DNA of 64,000 nt from Parasponia andersonii (GCA_002914805.1 JXTB01000007.1:506773-570772); one strand, 5' to 3'; positions 1 to 13,470 are shown, numbered from the stretch's first letter. The notes: a model not told the origin generated them from the sequence alone. A program made the numbers and translations.

Positions 1-489
1 TGAATACAAGCTCCTAATAATAAAGAACAATATAAACAATCGTTGATTTATATGAGGAATCAACACCTCCAAGAACAAATGATTGCAGGTTTATAAGCGG
101 AACCAACCCCTCCAAACACTCAAAAAGTTAATTGAAATAATTCTCCTCCTCTTTTCATTAATCAACCAGTTTTTTAAATAAGCTCGTTGACAATAATTAC
201 AAACCATAGGCACAATATAAACCACTAACAAACTACTTAGACAAACTCGAAATGGCCACGTCCTAACTATCTACTTGGATTTATTCAAATTTGAGGAATA
301 AAATAAATATCACAAATAAAACAATTAATTAATATTTCTAAACTCCTGCCATACACGCAACAGCTCATTCCTCCTCAAAGAGCACCGTTGTCCATGGGGT
401 TGGATCTCAACCATCATCCAATGAAACAAATTTGTTATCTTGGAATTCTACTAAATGTATTTGCATCGCCTCCCCTTCTCCAATGGAAC
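1..489. other. Intergenic sequence, no gene recognised
   Basis: No open frame of useful length and no recognisable domain on either strand. Base composition at 340-489 is more balanced than the AT-rich sequence further right, so this could be the edge of a host unit, but nothing identifies it. Confidence 0.5.
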
Positions 490-1555
490 TAGAGATGTCA
501 AATGGGTCATGTCGTGCGGGCAGGACCGTGATTTATAAGTCTGCTTGTGTTTCGTATCGTGCTGTGTTGGCCAAAGTTTCAAAGCTCTAAGTCCGACACG
601 GCTCACAAGTACAGACACATCTCGTACTCATGTTGTGCTTGTACTCGTATTGTGTCATGCTCATGTTTGTACTTATGCTTGTGCTAGACTCATATCATGT
701 CGAGCATAATGAGCCCAATGTATTAATATATTTTTGCGTCCAATTTTGGTCTACCCATTAAATTGTTGTGGTAATCAATATTTTATAAAGTTTTTGAAAA
801 TTATTTAATTAAAATTTTATATTTTGATTTAAAATAATAAGAAAAATATATAATATACCCATAATTATTTGAAAAAAAGTATTCAATTAAAAATCACTAA
901 TTCAAACCTGTTTTTGAAATAAAGAACAAGAAAAGTTAGTTTATTTATAAGAAAAAATAAAAAAGACGTAAAAAATTTTCAAATATAAATAATATAACAA
1001 AGTTCTTCGGTGGAAATATTACTTTTTTCCTCAAAATAATTTGAATACATCCTACTTAGGTAGATACATACCCAAACTATTATTATTTGCATATTCTCAA
1101 AACTTTATTTAGTATGGAGTAGCTTTTTTGTTCAAATTATGTGAATTAGCATATTTTCTATAATAGAATAAATTTTTAAAATTTTTAATATCGATTTAGC
1201 TATTTTGATGTGAGATCAATTTTTATTTAGCACTTGGTCTTTTTTACTAGAAAGTATTAGTATTAATTTTTTCAATATATAAAATTGGTCATTTAATTAG
1301 ATGAAAAAGAATTTGTCACTTAAGTCTTTAAGATTGTTAAATAATTTTTTTAAATACTTTGAGTCGTGCTTTTTGGGTCATACTGTGCTTATGTTGTGCT
1401 TATGCCCAAGATCGTGTTATACTGTGCCAACCCATAGTGTCTAAAAATTAGAGCTTGGCACAGCGTAACACCTCGTGTTGTGCTTGGCACGACCCAAAGC
1501 TTCTTCATGTCATGCTGTGCTTGGCAAGAATTTTTTCGTGATACCACTGAACGCA
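490..1555. mobile_element. Degenerate hAT-like non-autonomous DNA element (candidate)
   Basis: The left edge reads TAGAGATGTCAAATGGGTC, which resembles the ends of many plant hAT elements. Just inside both edges (about 500-720 and 1360-1545) lie clusters of short repeats of the type TCGTGCTTGTGCT/GGCACGAC, as in the subterminal repeats of such elements, and the middle is very AT-rich. No coding sequence is present. A clean target duplication was not found (the eight bases before the left edge match the right flank only partly), so the right boundary and the class are uncertain. Confidence 0.35.
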
Positions 1556-2841
1556 GGTATTCAAGGAGGAGTCTTTCTATAATAGACGTGAGACACCAAG
1601 ACGATTCCTAGATCGGCGGTTAGTTTGAGGATTCAACCGACACCATTGTCACCCACATTTCTGATATTAGTAATAGAGTGGCTGTTAGTGGGCTTTGTTC
1701 TCCATTGGAAAAAAAAAAAACTAAGAAGGGAAATACATGAACTCTTAAACCAAAAACACTCTTAATATGCCATGTTTTTAGTTTAAATAGTTCTGCATAT
1801 TATTTAGTTGTGATTTTTTAATATGTGCTAGATTATTGTCTATATATTCTGTTATTAAAATATGGAAATCGTTTGATGTATGGTTTGAGAGATTTTTTTA
1901 GTAAAATGATTTGAGAGATTTTTTTAGTCAAAGTCATTTTACTCGAAAGTTTAACTGCTTATTTCAATCGCATCACCGCCTGATCGGACTTGATTTTGAT
2001 ATTTTCGGAATCTTCATAAAATTAGCTTTCTAATTATATATACTATGTATCTTTTGAAAATTAATTTTCGGAGATATTATTTTTTTTTTAATTTTATGTC
2101 ATATTTGTAAATAGAAACCTGAGTTCTGAATCACTCTTTTTGGGGGAGAATGTCTCACTCGCCATAGAACGACAGAGTTGAAAGTGAGGAAGCACATCAT
2201 TAGGATGACGACAACGAGTGTAGTAAATTCATGACGCTAGTTTTACGAAAACCAAGACGCAAAGAGACGCATGTATAACACATGTCGTCACGTGCACGTG
2301 AATGTTTTGACATTGAATGCTAGGCCTTGTCACAGATTCTAGGCTGCGTTTATGGCACTGGCCCAGACCTAATTGCACCTTAATTAGCGCTGAGTCGCGG
2401 GTCGCGCCTTGGGCATTTTTATTTGCTTTTTTAATTTAAAAAAGGGATGATGAATTTTTAAATAATCCAAAAAATATCTTTTTTTTTTTTCTTCTTATAG
2501 ATTTTTTGAAAAAATACACTTTTTTGTGTAAGAATTAAAATATGTATTTTTTTGTACACCTTATGTGACATTTCATTGAATATTAATTATGCACAATTTT
2601 TTTTGGTTGATTATGTATATATGCAATCTTTTTTATGAATAAACTTGCATGTATGTATTTAAATGGTAATATTTATAATATAATTAGTTGCTTATTTATT
2701 TGTAGCACTATTTCATATTGCCATAGTAAGTATGTTAAGATTAATTAATTTGTAATTATTTTGAAGTATGCTTAATTAATTTAGTTGTAATTATATCCAT
2801 ATTTTTGCACATAATTATGTGATATGTATGTTAAAAATATA
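1556..2841. other. AT-rich spacer, no gene recognised
   Basis: This stretch has short poly-A and poly-T runs and no sustained open frame. A more GC-balanced segment at 1556-1720 and another at 2150-2420 stand out but match no family I can recognise. Confidence 0.5.
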
Positions 2842-2849
2842 CTAGGAAT

Positions 2850-3451
2850 TAAATGTGTTAAAATGAGTGGACTCGGCTCGACCCTATGTTAGGGCGAGGT
2901 TGGGCTATATGTTTAGGCCTGTCAAGTCGGCCCGATAAAAATGAAATTTATTTTTTAAAATTTTTTTAATATAAATTTAAGTACAAAATTTTTCCAATAC
3001 TTAAAAATATACATTCTATCACTATTTTTCTCACACTTTCAAATTTTAATCTAATTATAAATTATTTTCCAATACTTTAACTTTTTTTATCAACTATTTT
3101 ACTTATATAATTTTAGCTTATTTAATTATTTTTAAATTTTTATCAATAGAAAAAAAACATAGCATATTACTTATTTTTTCATAAATTTTATTTTAAATTT
3201 ATAATATTTTTAACTAATTATATAAATAATAATCTCATTTTTTTAGACGTTTTTAAAATTTTTAAAATTGGTCCAAGAACGAGCCGACACAATTCGGCCC
3301 ACCTAGGAGCCTGGCGGGCCTACAGGCCAGGTTAGGCTACATTTTAAAATTCTAAAACAGGCTTGGCCTGACCCGTTTTCTTAGATGGTCCAGTCCAACC
3401 AGGATCGTTCTTCTTCGAAGCCCGCTTTGGGCAGGGTGGAGGACACCTCTA
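2850..3451. mobile_element. hAT-like non-autonomous DNA transposon with 8-bp target duplication
   Basis: The 602-bp segment is flanked by a perfect 8-bp direct repeat CTAGGAAT (2842-2849 and 3452-3459), the target-duplication length of hAT elements. The ends are imperfect inverted repeats: TAAATGTGTT at the left against TAGAGGTGTC read inward from the right (7 of 10 matching). GC-rich ends enclose a very AT-rich middle and there is no coding capacity. Family assignment rests on duplication length and terminal resemblance only. Confidence 0.6.
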
Positions 3452-3699
3452 CTAGGAATGTCACATTTTTGTAGTGGGAGTATAGTAGTAGAATTAATTT
3501 TTCTCTTATACGTATTTTGCATAAAGTTTAGATTTAATCTTAATAATAAATTTAGACATAGGAGATGATTATGAGCGTAGTGATTTTTCGATTTTGTGTC
3601 TAGTGAGAATTATTTAGATTAGTCTATAATTTTTTATTACAAAATAATTACGTGTGATATGCTTAATTATCTATTTATCCTTTATGCATATGAGTTGAT

Positions 3700-6080
3700 G
3701 TCTTCTAAGAGCATAGTGATTTATTTGAATAATGGAGAGAAATTAGATGGTGACAACTATAATATCTGGTACCAAAAAATCCAATATATTCTCGATGAGT
3801 AAGATGTTTTGGATACCTCAACCCAGATGATGCCTGAACCCAAGGATAGTAACACTACTTAACATTGATGCAATCAAGAAGTCTATCAAGCTTGGCTTAA
3901 GAAAGACAGTTTAGTGCACTTTACCATATTGAGTAGCATGCATAATGACATGATCGGCGAGTTTGAAGAGCATACCACCTCTCAGGAGATGTAGGGTGCC
4001 CTGAAGCTGAAATTTGGTAGGACGTCTGCTACTAGACTTTGTATGCTGAATATTAGGTTTGACTCCTATAAGATGCACCCAAGCCATACCTTGAACTAGC
4101 ATCTTAGAGTGATGTCATTGATGATTCGTAAACTGAAAGCAACTAGCCACCCTCAATCTGAAGAGCAATAAATCCAAGCAGGAATTCGTTCCTTACCATC
4201 TCTGTGAGAGCCTATAGTCATCACTATGAATCATACTGAGAATATCAAAACTTTTGGATGACCTGTCTTGCCACCATGAGCTTGAAGTTAGGTGCTTATA
4301 AGCTACTAAACCAAGCAAAGACTTAAACCCTAGAAGCATCTATGTGGCAAATAATCAGCGTGGGTAATGGACCCGCGCCAAGAAGGTAAAGACCACTTGA
4401 CACAAGAAAGGCAAGTGCGGTGGAAAGGGCAAGAATGGCATATACTACAACCGTGACAAAGAGAGACATTTTGCTCGTGATTGCACTGAGCCGAAAAAGG
4501 TACTCACCGACTTTAGTTCTTTCGATATTTATATTACAAGCCATGTTATGATGACTTATTCATATCCTTATTGGATTGTTGATTTAAGAGCAATCGAACA
4601 CATTGTGAGGGACCGAGTTAGGTTCATAGAGTATCGTCAAATTCCAAAAGGGAGTCGAGGACTCTATATGAGGAATGGAACCAACATGCAAGTGTTAGAC
4701 ATTTGCACTTATAAGCTGGAATTATGCGAAGGTCACACTCTAGTGCTCCTCAATATTCTTTATGCTCTGGAAGTTTACCAAAACATTTTATCTATTACGT
4801 GTTTGCTTAAGTTGGGTTTATTTTTAATTTTTATAGTACTGGTTATGATATTTATTTGGGAATTTTATAGTTGTGGTCTTTTCATGAATGATTTTATTAT
4901 GTTGGATGTTATTTATTCATATAATAATAACAATGTCGTTTCTTATATGGCTACTGCAAATTATGTTTATTCTATTGTATGGCATGTTAGACTAGGCCAT
5001 ATAGAGCAAGACATAATGAATAAGTTAGCAAGAGAAGGTCTTTTGGGACAACTTACTAAAATTAACTTGCCCACTTGCGAACATTGTTTGGCCGGAAAGT
5101 CAACTAGGAAACCTTTTAGAAAAGCCACACAAGCAACAATTTCTTTGCAGCTAATACATTCTTATATCCATGGATCAATGAATATAAGGGTAAGACATAA
5201 TGGAACCTATTTCATCATCTTTATAGATGACTTCATGCTATAGTTATGTCTATATGATCTCTTATGAGTCCGAAGCTTTGGAATGTTTTAGATGATTTAT
5301 GAATTTGGTTAAGAATTAAACAGAAAAGAATATCAAAACTCTCAAGATAGACTGTGGCCGTGAGTATCTATCTAAGTAATTCAAGGAATTACATAATGTA
5401 AAAGGCATTATAGCTAATAATTCTTGTCACTTTACAACAAAATGGTGTAGCATAGAAGAGGAATTGTACGCTATTAGAAATGATTAGGTCGATGATGGTA
5501 TATGCCAACCTTCCAATATCTTTTTAGGGGGATGCTCTATTGACTACTACTTATATCCTTAACCGAGTACCCTGAAAATCAGTTCCTTCAACCTCTTATG
5601 AGCGATGGATAAGGCAAAAGCCCGAATTAGGCCATTTACGCCCATGGGGTTCAGCGGGGTATTTTCACACTACTTCTCATAGGTATGGGGAGCTAGGCCC
5701 AAGGGCTCACAAGTGTATATTCATTAGAATGAATCGAAGGGATATATGATGCTCAAGATGGAAGTATAACTGAAATTGAGTCATAAGATATAGATTTTTT
5801 AGAGGAGGAATTTCCAAGAAGAAAAGATGTGGATAGAAACTTGGAGCTATATGAGTTTGAGGAACCAAATGAAGGTGCTCTAAATTCAACTTCAAAAATC
5901 AAGAGCAACTTTATTCTTATTGGGAGTGCACCTATTAGTGGGAGTGTATCATTAGATATTGGTTCTCAAAATCTACAACCACGTAAGAGCCAATGTGGAA
6001 ACATCTCTTATCATCGTTTTGAGATTGAGAGGGAAGCATTTATGTGCGCTTCGCAGGATAAAGACTATGAATAAATTAAT
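3700..6080 (+). mobile_element. Ty1/Copia retrotransposon remnant (gag to integrase)
   Basis: This is a fossil Copia element on the plus strand. In order, translated similarity shows a gag start (residues like LDGDNYNIWYQK near 3740), a CCHC zinc-knuckle region (near 4440-4500, residues HFARDCTEPKK), the segment before integrase (near 4550-4800), the integrase zinc region (WHVRLGH near 4978 and C-x2-C near 5075) and the integrase core down to a patch like RPWGSAGYFH near 5640. No reverse transcriptase follows and I see no paired LTRs, so the copy is incomplete as well as multiply broken. It looks old. The Copia assignment is firm from domain order; the lineage is not determined. Confidence 0.8.
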
Positions 6081-6716
6081 AACATTTATTGATTGAACGA
6101 TACCAATTCACATCTCATATATATGGGTATTAAAAATTTAGTATAAATTTTGAGATACCAAGCATTATTCATTTCAATTAGCTAGGATTTTTCCAAAATC
6201 AGTTGTTTTTGAAACATTTTTGAACAAAAAATTGAAGTAATTTTATTGTCCCTTTTATTAAATGGCTGATTTATTTTTGTCAAAGCAGTGTAATTTTTAT
6301 AAGAGATCAAATAATTTCATTATATGGATTATTGCTGTTAAAAGTTCCTATTAATAGTCAAAACTGTCGAACAATACAAAATTTGTGACTTATTAGTAAG
6401 TCACTAATGTAATAATGATGATATTTTCAATTTAGTACCTTCAAGATAGAAACAGAATATGAAAACTTTAAGACTAAAGTAACCGCACGTTATTATATGT
6501 AAGGACTGAACGATTAATCACATGCTACACATAGAGGATGTGGGATTTCCACAAAAGTGATAGAATAGCTATATGCAAGCCGCAAAAACAAATTCACAGC
6601 TCAAAAAACTTCAGATTGGACTTCGTCAAATAAATTTCAGATAATTGCCTATTATGCATCACAATTTTGGAAAACTTGTGTGCAGTTTTACAAGTTCTTT
6701 GAAGTTCAACCTCCAT
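6081..6716. other. Spacer between Copia remnant and the WVD2-like gene; includes its 3' UTR
   Basis: No independent gene. The part next to 6717 must hold the 3' untranslated region and polyadenylation site of the minus-strand gene, but no single poly(A) signal stands out. Confidence 0.5.
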
Positions 6717-9700
6717 TCAAGAGGCAGCATCAACGGCTACAAGACTCATTCTGCTACCGACACTTTTCACACTCTTCCTCGCCATCTCATTGCCACTTAT
6801 TCCCCCAATTTTCTGCTTCCCTTCAAGTACTCGCTGGCCGCTCGACACCTTAGCAGTCTCTGATACTCGGCGGTTGAGCTTATTAGCATCTTTCTCCCTT
6901 TCTTTCTTCTTTGTGACATCATTTTTTCTTGCCACTTCTGAAATTTTGCTGTTTGATGGAGTTGGAGATAGCTCCATCATCTGCACAGAATCATTGGCCG
7001 TGTCATCTTCTGCTTTCAAATTTGACTGCAACTCTGAAGCAACTCCACTTCTTGAGCTTGTTGACTTCCTATGTGATTTGCCGATTTTGGTCTTAACAGA
7101 TTCAGCCTGGAAAAAAGAACAAGATATTTTAGCAGAGAATTGAGCCATTCGAATACACAAGTAATTATCTTTCTCAGTTTTTGTAAAACTTCCATACAAT
7201 CTACTCTTCTACTCTTCAGGAGAAACAATTTAAGAAGACAACAGCTACTTAAGAAGGACAAAAAAAAAAAATTCTTTTGGAGAAAGATTTCACGTTCTGA
7301 CTTCTAAAACCAAAAACATTCACCAATGACTTTAAATTCCTGTGTCAGGCTTTTGTAGGCAGCGTCTATATACCTTGTTTCCATCTACATTATAAAAGGA
7401 TGGCATTGGTGTTGCTTTAAAATTGAGGCTTTTTCGCAGTCGTCTGATCTCAGCTTCTGATTTTTCCTGCAGTAACAGTAATATGAGTCACTGAGTTTAT
7501 TGTATAAGTTTCATCATTTCAAAATCCACCAATTAATTAGGTGAGTTGCATCAAATTTGACATAATTACATAAGAGTAATTGCATATACAACAGTGTTCA
7601 ACTAGCAGAAATTATAATCTACTAGCGGCATCAATGTACAAAGCACCAAATAGCACCCCCAGTTAGCAAGTAATAGTAATATAACTTTCCAATATTATGA
7701 TTTAGCTTGGAGTTAAACTGGTCAACAATTCAACTACAAAAGCAAAAATATATGTATTCATTTATCACATATACCTGCATTCTTGCTTGGATCTTACTCA
7801 TCTCAGCTTCCTTAGCATTCATTTTCTCCTCCAATTTCATGTAAAACTGGATTACAGTAGAGTCACAAGTAAATAGAGGTATGTCATTCAAGTCCAACAA
7901 TTACACAATCATTTAAAAAAAAAAATCTGAAAATGAAAAATGAAGAAAACAAGCATGCCAGCTAACCCCTTTCCTCCTTTCCGCACGTTCGCTACTTCTG
8001 AAATTGAATCCTACTGGCCTTCTATCAAGCTTTGTCAAATTTTCCTGGATGTGCCTTTAGAATGAAAATTGAATTAGAACTGAAATGTTTGACAAAGATT
8101 GAAGCATTAATTGCACTTGATTTTGAAGTTGTTAATAAACCTGTCAGCCATTTGATGCCCTCTGCCTTCATCTTTCAATGACGAAGGCCGTGACATGTCA
8201 ACTTTCTTCTCCCTTGATTCTTTTTCACCCCTGCGGAAATAAGAAATTCCATTCGAGTTTCCATCTCTAGGACATAACAGAATTATTTTGCAAGAAATAA
8301 CAAGAACCTTTTATTCTCATAAACTAAATTGTTCTTCAAATCTCTTGAATCCTGCATGAAAACAAAAAGAAAACACAAGAATGTTGAGTACCCTACATAT
8401 GATTTCCATACATACTCAACATCATATAATATAGTCATCTTACATCTGATCTTGAAGTAATGGATACAGATCTTCTGGTTAAAATGGCAGGATTCGATGT
8501 TTGGTTCGCCTTCTCTGTTCTTCCTGAAACGTCTCTCTTTCTCCTGACAGATTCTTTTGCAGGATCTTTAGATACATTCATGGAGATGTTTCTTTGGACC
8601 CGTGTAAGATTGGTCAGAGAAACAACTTTGGATTTGGAAGGTTTTGATTCCATTGCAGGCTGCAAAAAGAAGTCAGTATATGGCATGTCTGAGTTCAAAA
8701 GAGATGATTGTTTCTTTGGCAGAAAACAAAGAATACCACAAAAGAAAATTTCTGATAGTCAGTGTAAGAATTATAAAAAAATACCTTTTGGTGCAATGTT
8801 ATCTCTATTTCAAAGAAAGTTTCCTCAACTTTCCCAGCTTGTTCAATCTTGGCATCAGCCTTTACTGCATTATCATCAAGCTGCTGATATACTCTTGTCT
8901 GTGATTCATCTCTCATTGAAGAAAACTTGTCGCAGCCGGTTTCAGGTTTGTGTGCTTCAGAATTAGCATCAACAGCAACACTATCAAGCAAGACATCAGA
9001 TTCATTCATTGCAGGTTGAGTCAAAGGATTTGAAAATGATACCAGAGAACCTTCTCCTTTGTATTCGGTAACATCATACTCATCATGATTCTCCAAATCC
9101 CCGTGATCCAATCTTTCACATTCTTTCACTTCATAATCTCCATGGTACTCTTGATCCGTGTGATCCTGTCCTTCACATTTTGTCAGCTCATACACATTGT
9201 GATACATTTGATGACAAGGATCTACTCTATCGCATTCTGTGATTTCATACTCTCCATGGTACTCAGAACCTTCAGGGCTCTCATCAAAGTGAGAATAATG
9301 GCCAACTTCATTTGCATGCTCAAATTCTTCTCTCCAATCATTTCTATCTGAAACACCATTTTCGCTGCCTTGATATTCAGTAACACTATGGTACTCGAAT
9401 GAATCCGGTCTTAAAAGACCCTTCTTTTTGAAGTGAGCCTCGAAGTAAGCTTTCTTTTCAATAACTGAGCCTGGTTTTGAGCATTTCTCAACCTCCTCTA
9501 GATATCTATTGTGTGAGAAAGATGACCTCCTTTCCCAAGACAAGGACTCCTTTTCAAACCTTCCGAATGATATAGAGCCCGAGTGTAAAGAATCTGCCTG
9601 CCAAATAGAAATCATAGTGGTTTATCAAATACTCAAAACTATGCTAGAATTGATTATTATATGTAACAATACTTTGAATGTGCAATCAAATGTTTATCAC

Positions 9701-10506
9701 ATCCAAATTGACAGCAGATCAAATTCTTATGAGAAGAGATTCCAGTTTACCTATTCGGAGCAACTAGCCTCATTTCTCAATGTACTTGAATGCCATAACC
9801 TCTAACTATTTGATGACAATTCAATTTGATATCTAGAAGGCATTAGCAAAGTTTATCTTAGTTAAGAAACGAATCATTTTGGCAGAATGGCAGTGTAAGC
9901 AGTGAAAGAGTAATTGTTTAAATAAATAAATCCACAGGGGATCTAAATGGATTCATTTGAGAATAGCATACTATTTTAAGAGGAATTATTTTGGAAAAAG
10001 AAAAAAAAAAATCTTAAAAGTAAGTTTTGGAAATTCCTAAGGGTGTCCTATTAAAACATTGGAGTACTTACTCTACAGTGCTTCTTCTAGTTTTGCCATA
10101 TAATTGATTGTTGTCACAGAACCCACTCCCTAATATGTATCAAACAGAAAATGATTCATACACATCTTTTAAGCAAGAAGTTAATTATAGCTCATAATGA
10201 AAATCCAGATCGCTAATTAATCTTCGCCATTTAAACATCAATTTCCAATGGCTTTTCACTTGATGACTTGAATTCTTAAATGGAACAAAGGAGATCAGGG
10301 AAAAGAGGTTCTATTTTTTTTTTTTTTTTTTCCTACAATCTAAAATATGTTCAAAGCCACACCTAAAAATAAAGGAGCAAGTATTAATACACTAAACTAC
10401 TTTAGATCTTTAAAGGGGTTTGAGATATATGAAAAAAAAAAAAAAAAAAGGGAGACAGGTTTACCTGAAAGCTAATGCGAAACGGTTCTTCAATTTCCCC
10501 AGCCAT
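6717..10506 (-). CDS. WDL7: WVD2-like protein with TPX2 C-terminal domain (microtubule-associated)
   Basis: Nine coding exons, in transcript order: 10465-10506, 8785-9597, 8444-8659, 8308-8351, 8141-8230, 7967-8054, 7775-7846, 7374-7466, 6717-7106. They total 1848 nt (615 aa plus stop); all borders are GT-AG and phases agree. The start MAGEIEEPFRISFQ followed by ADSLHSGSISFGRF and SWERRSSFSHNRYLEEV is the conserved head of plant WVD2-like 7/MDP40-type proteins. An acidic repeat lies at residues 125-197. Residues about 404-486 form the TPX2_C domain, with the family core FYMKLEEKMNAKEAE coded by exon 7. The tail is Ser/Lys-rich. Family members bind cortical microtubules; that role is inferred here. 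No disabling change was seen. The family is certain; the symbol WDL7 is my best match and could be a close paralogue. Confidence 0.9.
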
Positions 10507-10915
10507 TATATATGATTATGAATATTAATCTGCAAGAACGACACACTTCAATCTAACGCCAACCCAATTAACCAAAAACCCATTTTAAAAAAATGAAAAG
10601 CAATTTAGTTTGGGAGGAAATGAGAGTACCTTAGTAAAAGCGAATTTTACAGACACATATATGTGCATATAATAAGAAAAAGAGAAACCACTTCAAATTG
10701 AAACAATCCTCCAAGTTTTCATCAGCCGTAAGAGATGTAAATCTTAGAAGCAGTTTTTGGGTTTGAAAGAAAAAGATGTTTTTCAAGTTTTGAAGAGAAA
10801 TGGGAAGCAAAATTATAACTTGTTACGATTAGAGCCCAAGACACAGTGCTTTCACACTCTTGTCTTCTACTTCTCTAGATCTTGGAGTAGAGAGAGAGAG
10901 AGAGAGAGAGAGGTT
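10507..10915 (-). promoter_or_regulatory. 5' leader of the WVD2-like gene with a leader intron and CT/GA tract
   Basis: Upstream of the ATG the minus strand shows a good acceptor (TTCTTGCAG ending at 10530) and a good donor (AAG|GTACTC at 10630/10629), which predicts a 100-nt intron (10530-10629) inside the 5' UTR. Further up, 10890-10912 is a pure GA repeat (CT on the transcribed strand), typical of plant leaders or core promoters. The transcription start and TATA box are not resolved. Confidence 0.55.
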
Positions 10916-12384
10916 ACTAAAGTAAGTGTTGTACTCTCTGAAAATCTAAAAAGCAAAGGGCTTAAAAAGGTTTTTCCTCTCAATCAGTCATCATGTGCAT
11001 ATGCATTGCCGGTTGTCTTTTTGTCCTCTTTTCCCCCACTTTTTCTGTCCCATTAACGCCGTTAACTCAGCCGTCTTTTAACCACGTGGCTTTTACCATT
11101 GAAATAAATTAATTAACGGATTTTAGATCTTTCCCATTTAGACGGGTGTGATTAGTACTCAACGCTCTTTTATGATCACCTATACTAGATTCAAATTTTC
11201 GACACAACTACAAATTAGACAATTGTAAATAGTTTTTTTTTCCGTCTTAATTGTAATAAAGTACTTCTCATGTCAAAATTGTTCAATGGTTATAATACAT
11301 GCATTTGAATGATAATCTTATAATTCATGAACATTTATTTTTTTAAAATCAATTATAGCTTGAGTTCATTGCCAAGAAAAAGGGAATTATAGCTTGAGTT
11401 AGATTATAAATAAATAAAATTTCCAAGGACATCAAGTCTTTTTGTTACATATTTTTACAAATTTCACAATTGGATTTTAGATATGTAACAAAATTTGTGT
11501 AAATTAATTATGCATAGTCAACGGTTGTATGATCACATTTAGCAGTGAAAACTAATTAAAGAAACTAGTACTGTTGAAAAACCCAATAAATTGGCCGTAG
11601 ATTTACAGTAACTATTTACTACACATTTGACGGAACGTCTGAATAAACGGCTTCTGAAAAGTGGATTATGAAAGTCAACATCAACGACTGCTGACTTTTT
11701 GGCTGTTTTGGCAGAAATGATCCAGTGCGGAAACCTTTCACTACAATTGGTCATCATTGCGTACGTGGAAGACAATTTGGTACTTTGAGTAAAGCTAACT
11801 AGGAGATCAGACCTCATCACATCAAAGTGGACCCTACCACTTATTTATGGATGGGACCCAAAACGTCTAGATAGATCCTTGGGTCGTGGATGAATCCCAA
11901 TTCTGTGATGGGAGGATTGGGACCGTTGGACTAGTTACCTTGGGTGATCCGAAGCGTTTGATGATTGGGACAAATCCCGGAGTTCGACTGGGCACGTGCA
12001 TGGACCGTGGATGTCTCGGTGTGGCCAACATTTGGATGGTATCGGGCCGCCCACGGCTGGTGTGTACACAAAACCGGATCTTGTCCGTTCATGGACTATA
12101 TCTCTTTCTATCCTGGCCGTACAAATGTGAGAAGATGGGCCAACCACTGACGAGCTCATCTGCGGTTTTTGGCTAAATGTGAGAAGTCCACACACGTGTC
12201 AAGTTGTGGTTCATTTTTGTTTTTTTCTTCATAAATAGAGTAAAATAAAAAGACTTGGATAAGAGCTCAAATCTCCAACTCTTTTCCCGGTAAATTTATA
12301 CAGGGGTGACCCTTCATGTTATGTCAATGTAATCACCAATGATTAAAAAACTTTTAATTCGTGGTCACGAAATTAATTAGTAGG
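10916..12384. other. Intergenic sequence upstream of the WVD2-like gene
   Basis: No gene recognised. The segment 11750-12200 is unusually GC-balanced and opens several short frames on both strands, but none has family resemblance or plausible exon structure. The Tat-type Gypsy element inserted at the right edge. Confidence 0.5.
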
Positions 12385-13109
12385 TGTTAGATGGAGGTTT
12401 TGATCAACAATAAATTTAGAAAAAAATCAAAAGACGTGGCTTGTGTGAATTGAAGCAATAAATCAAAGCAAAAAAGAATAGAGAATTTTATAGTGGTTCA
12501 GCCCAAAAAAGATGAGCCTACGTCCACTGTTTTCTCACTATTTTTATGAAGAATAACGAACATTCAAGGTTACAATCTCGTCTGGAAATCGAAAAGACTG
12601 AAAAGCTACTAAAAACTTAGACTACCCGAAACTTGAATACTCTAAGCTTGAATACCCAAAACGTGGAATTACTTAGACTTTTTCTACCCAGAACTTGGCA
12701 TACCCCTCGGAACATAGAGTCCCCCCTTTATATAGATAAAGGTAACCTTATGTTCCTAGGATTCTAATTGTATAAACGGGTAACTATACAACTAGATAAT
12801 GTTTTTGGATAATCATTCAAAACGGATAACTAGTTGATCACAAATATGATACTTCAGTTTCCCTTTTCTTGTAGGTTTCTTTCATAGCATTCACTTGTTT
12901 CCCTCTTCTTGTAGGTTTCCTTTATAGCATTTACGTGTTTCCCTCTTCTTATAGGTTTCATGTTTGACAAAGCAAACTGCACGGAGAAGGTCGCACAAAA
13001 CCTGTGGAAGAGGTCGCATATAACCATCACGGAGGATGTCGCATATAACCTTCACGAAAGAGGTCGCATATAACCTTCATGTGACCTTAGGATTTTAGAC
13101 CGCACAACA
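12385..13109 (-). repeat. 3' LTR of the Tat element
   Basis: Direct repeat of 22802-23525, beginning TGTT and ending AACA. Near the right end it holds three tandem units around GGTCGCATATAACC (13010-13080). Read on the minus strand it starts TGTTGTGCGG, just after the purine-rich tract AGCTAGGGGGCAAT. Confidence 0.93.
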
Positions 13110-13462
13110 ATTGCCCCCTAGCTCCATTAGTTCTTTAGGACGAAATGGAGCTTCTAATTACCGTGCGACCTTGTGATGTCATAACTTAAACTTGTGGTCT
13201 GAGTAATCGAAGATCCGTCAGATTCCAAATCTCATCTCTCAAGATCACGCGTATCTTTTTTCTGTCAGAACGGAACACGTGTAGGTAAGAGCGAAATTCG
13301 AGGAAGTCTAATGATATCAACCGTCACTTTTAAAACCAAATCTTTTCAAATTTTAAACAATCCTGACTTTTCGGATAGACTCAAATCCCGCGCAATCCTT
13401 AGCCTTCAGATTTAAAATTCAAAATTCTCTGATCTACGGCTGCGATCTAACGGTTCCTAGGT

Positions 13463-13470
13463 TATAAATA
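13463..13470 (+). promoter_or_regulatory. TATA box for the antisense gene of the Tat element
   Basis: TATAAATA on the plus strand lies about 350 bp inside the 3' LTR edge. It is followed by a CT-rich leader and then the plus-strand open stretches. No comparable TATA element for gag-pol would be expected here, so it fits the antisense unit. Confidence 0.5.

Noticed and set aside
490-1555. Possible host exon pieces flanking the hAT-like candidate
   Set aside because: The GC-balanced flanks give no sustained frame or recognisable protein.
8460-8966. 168-codon plus-strand frame across the WVD2-like gene
   Set aside because: It is antisense to coding exons 2 and 3 and crosses their intron, so it is a shadow of the real gene.
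11886-12195. Overlapping frames on both strands near 12 kb
   Set aside because: They lie in a GC-balanced spacer, without domain, start context or exon signals.
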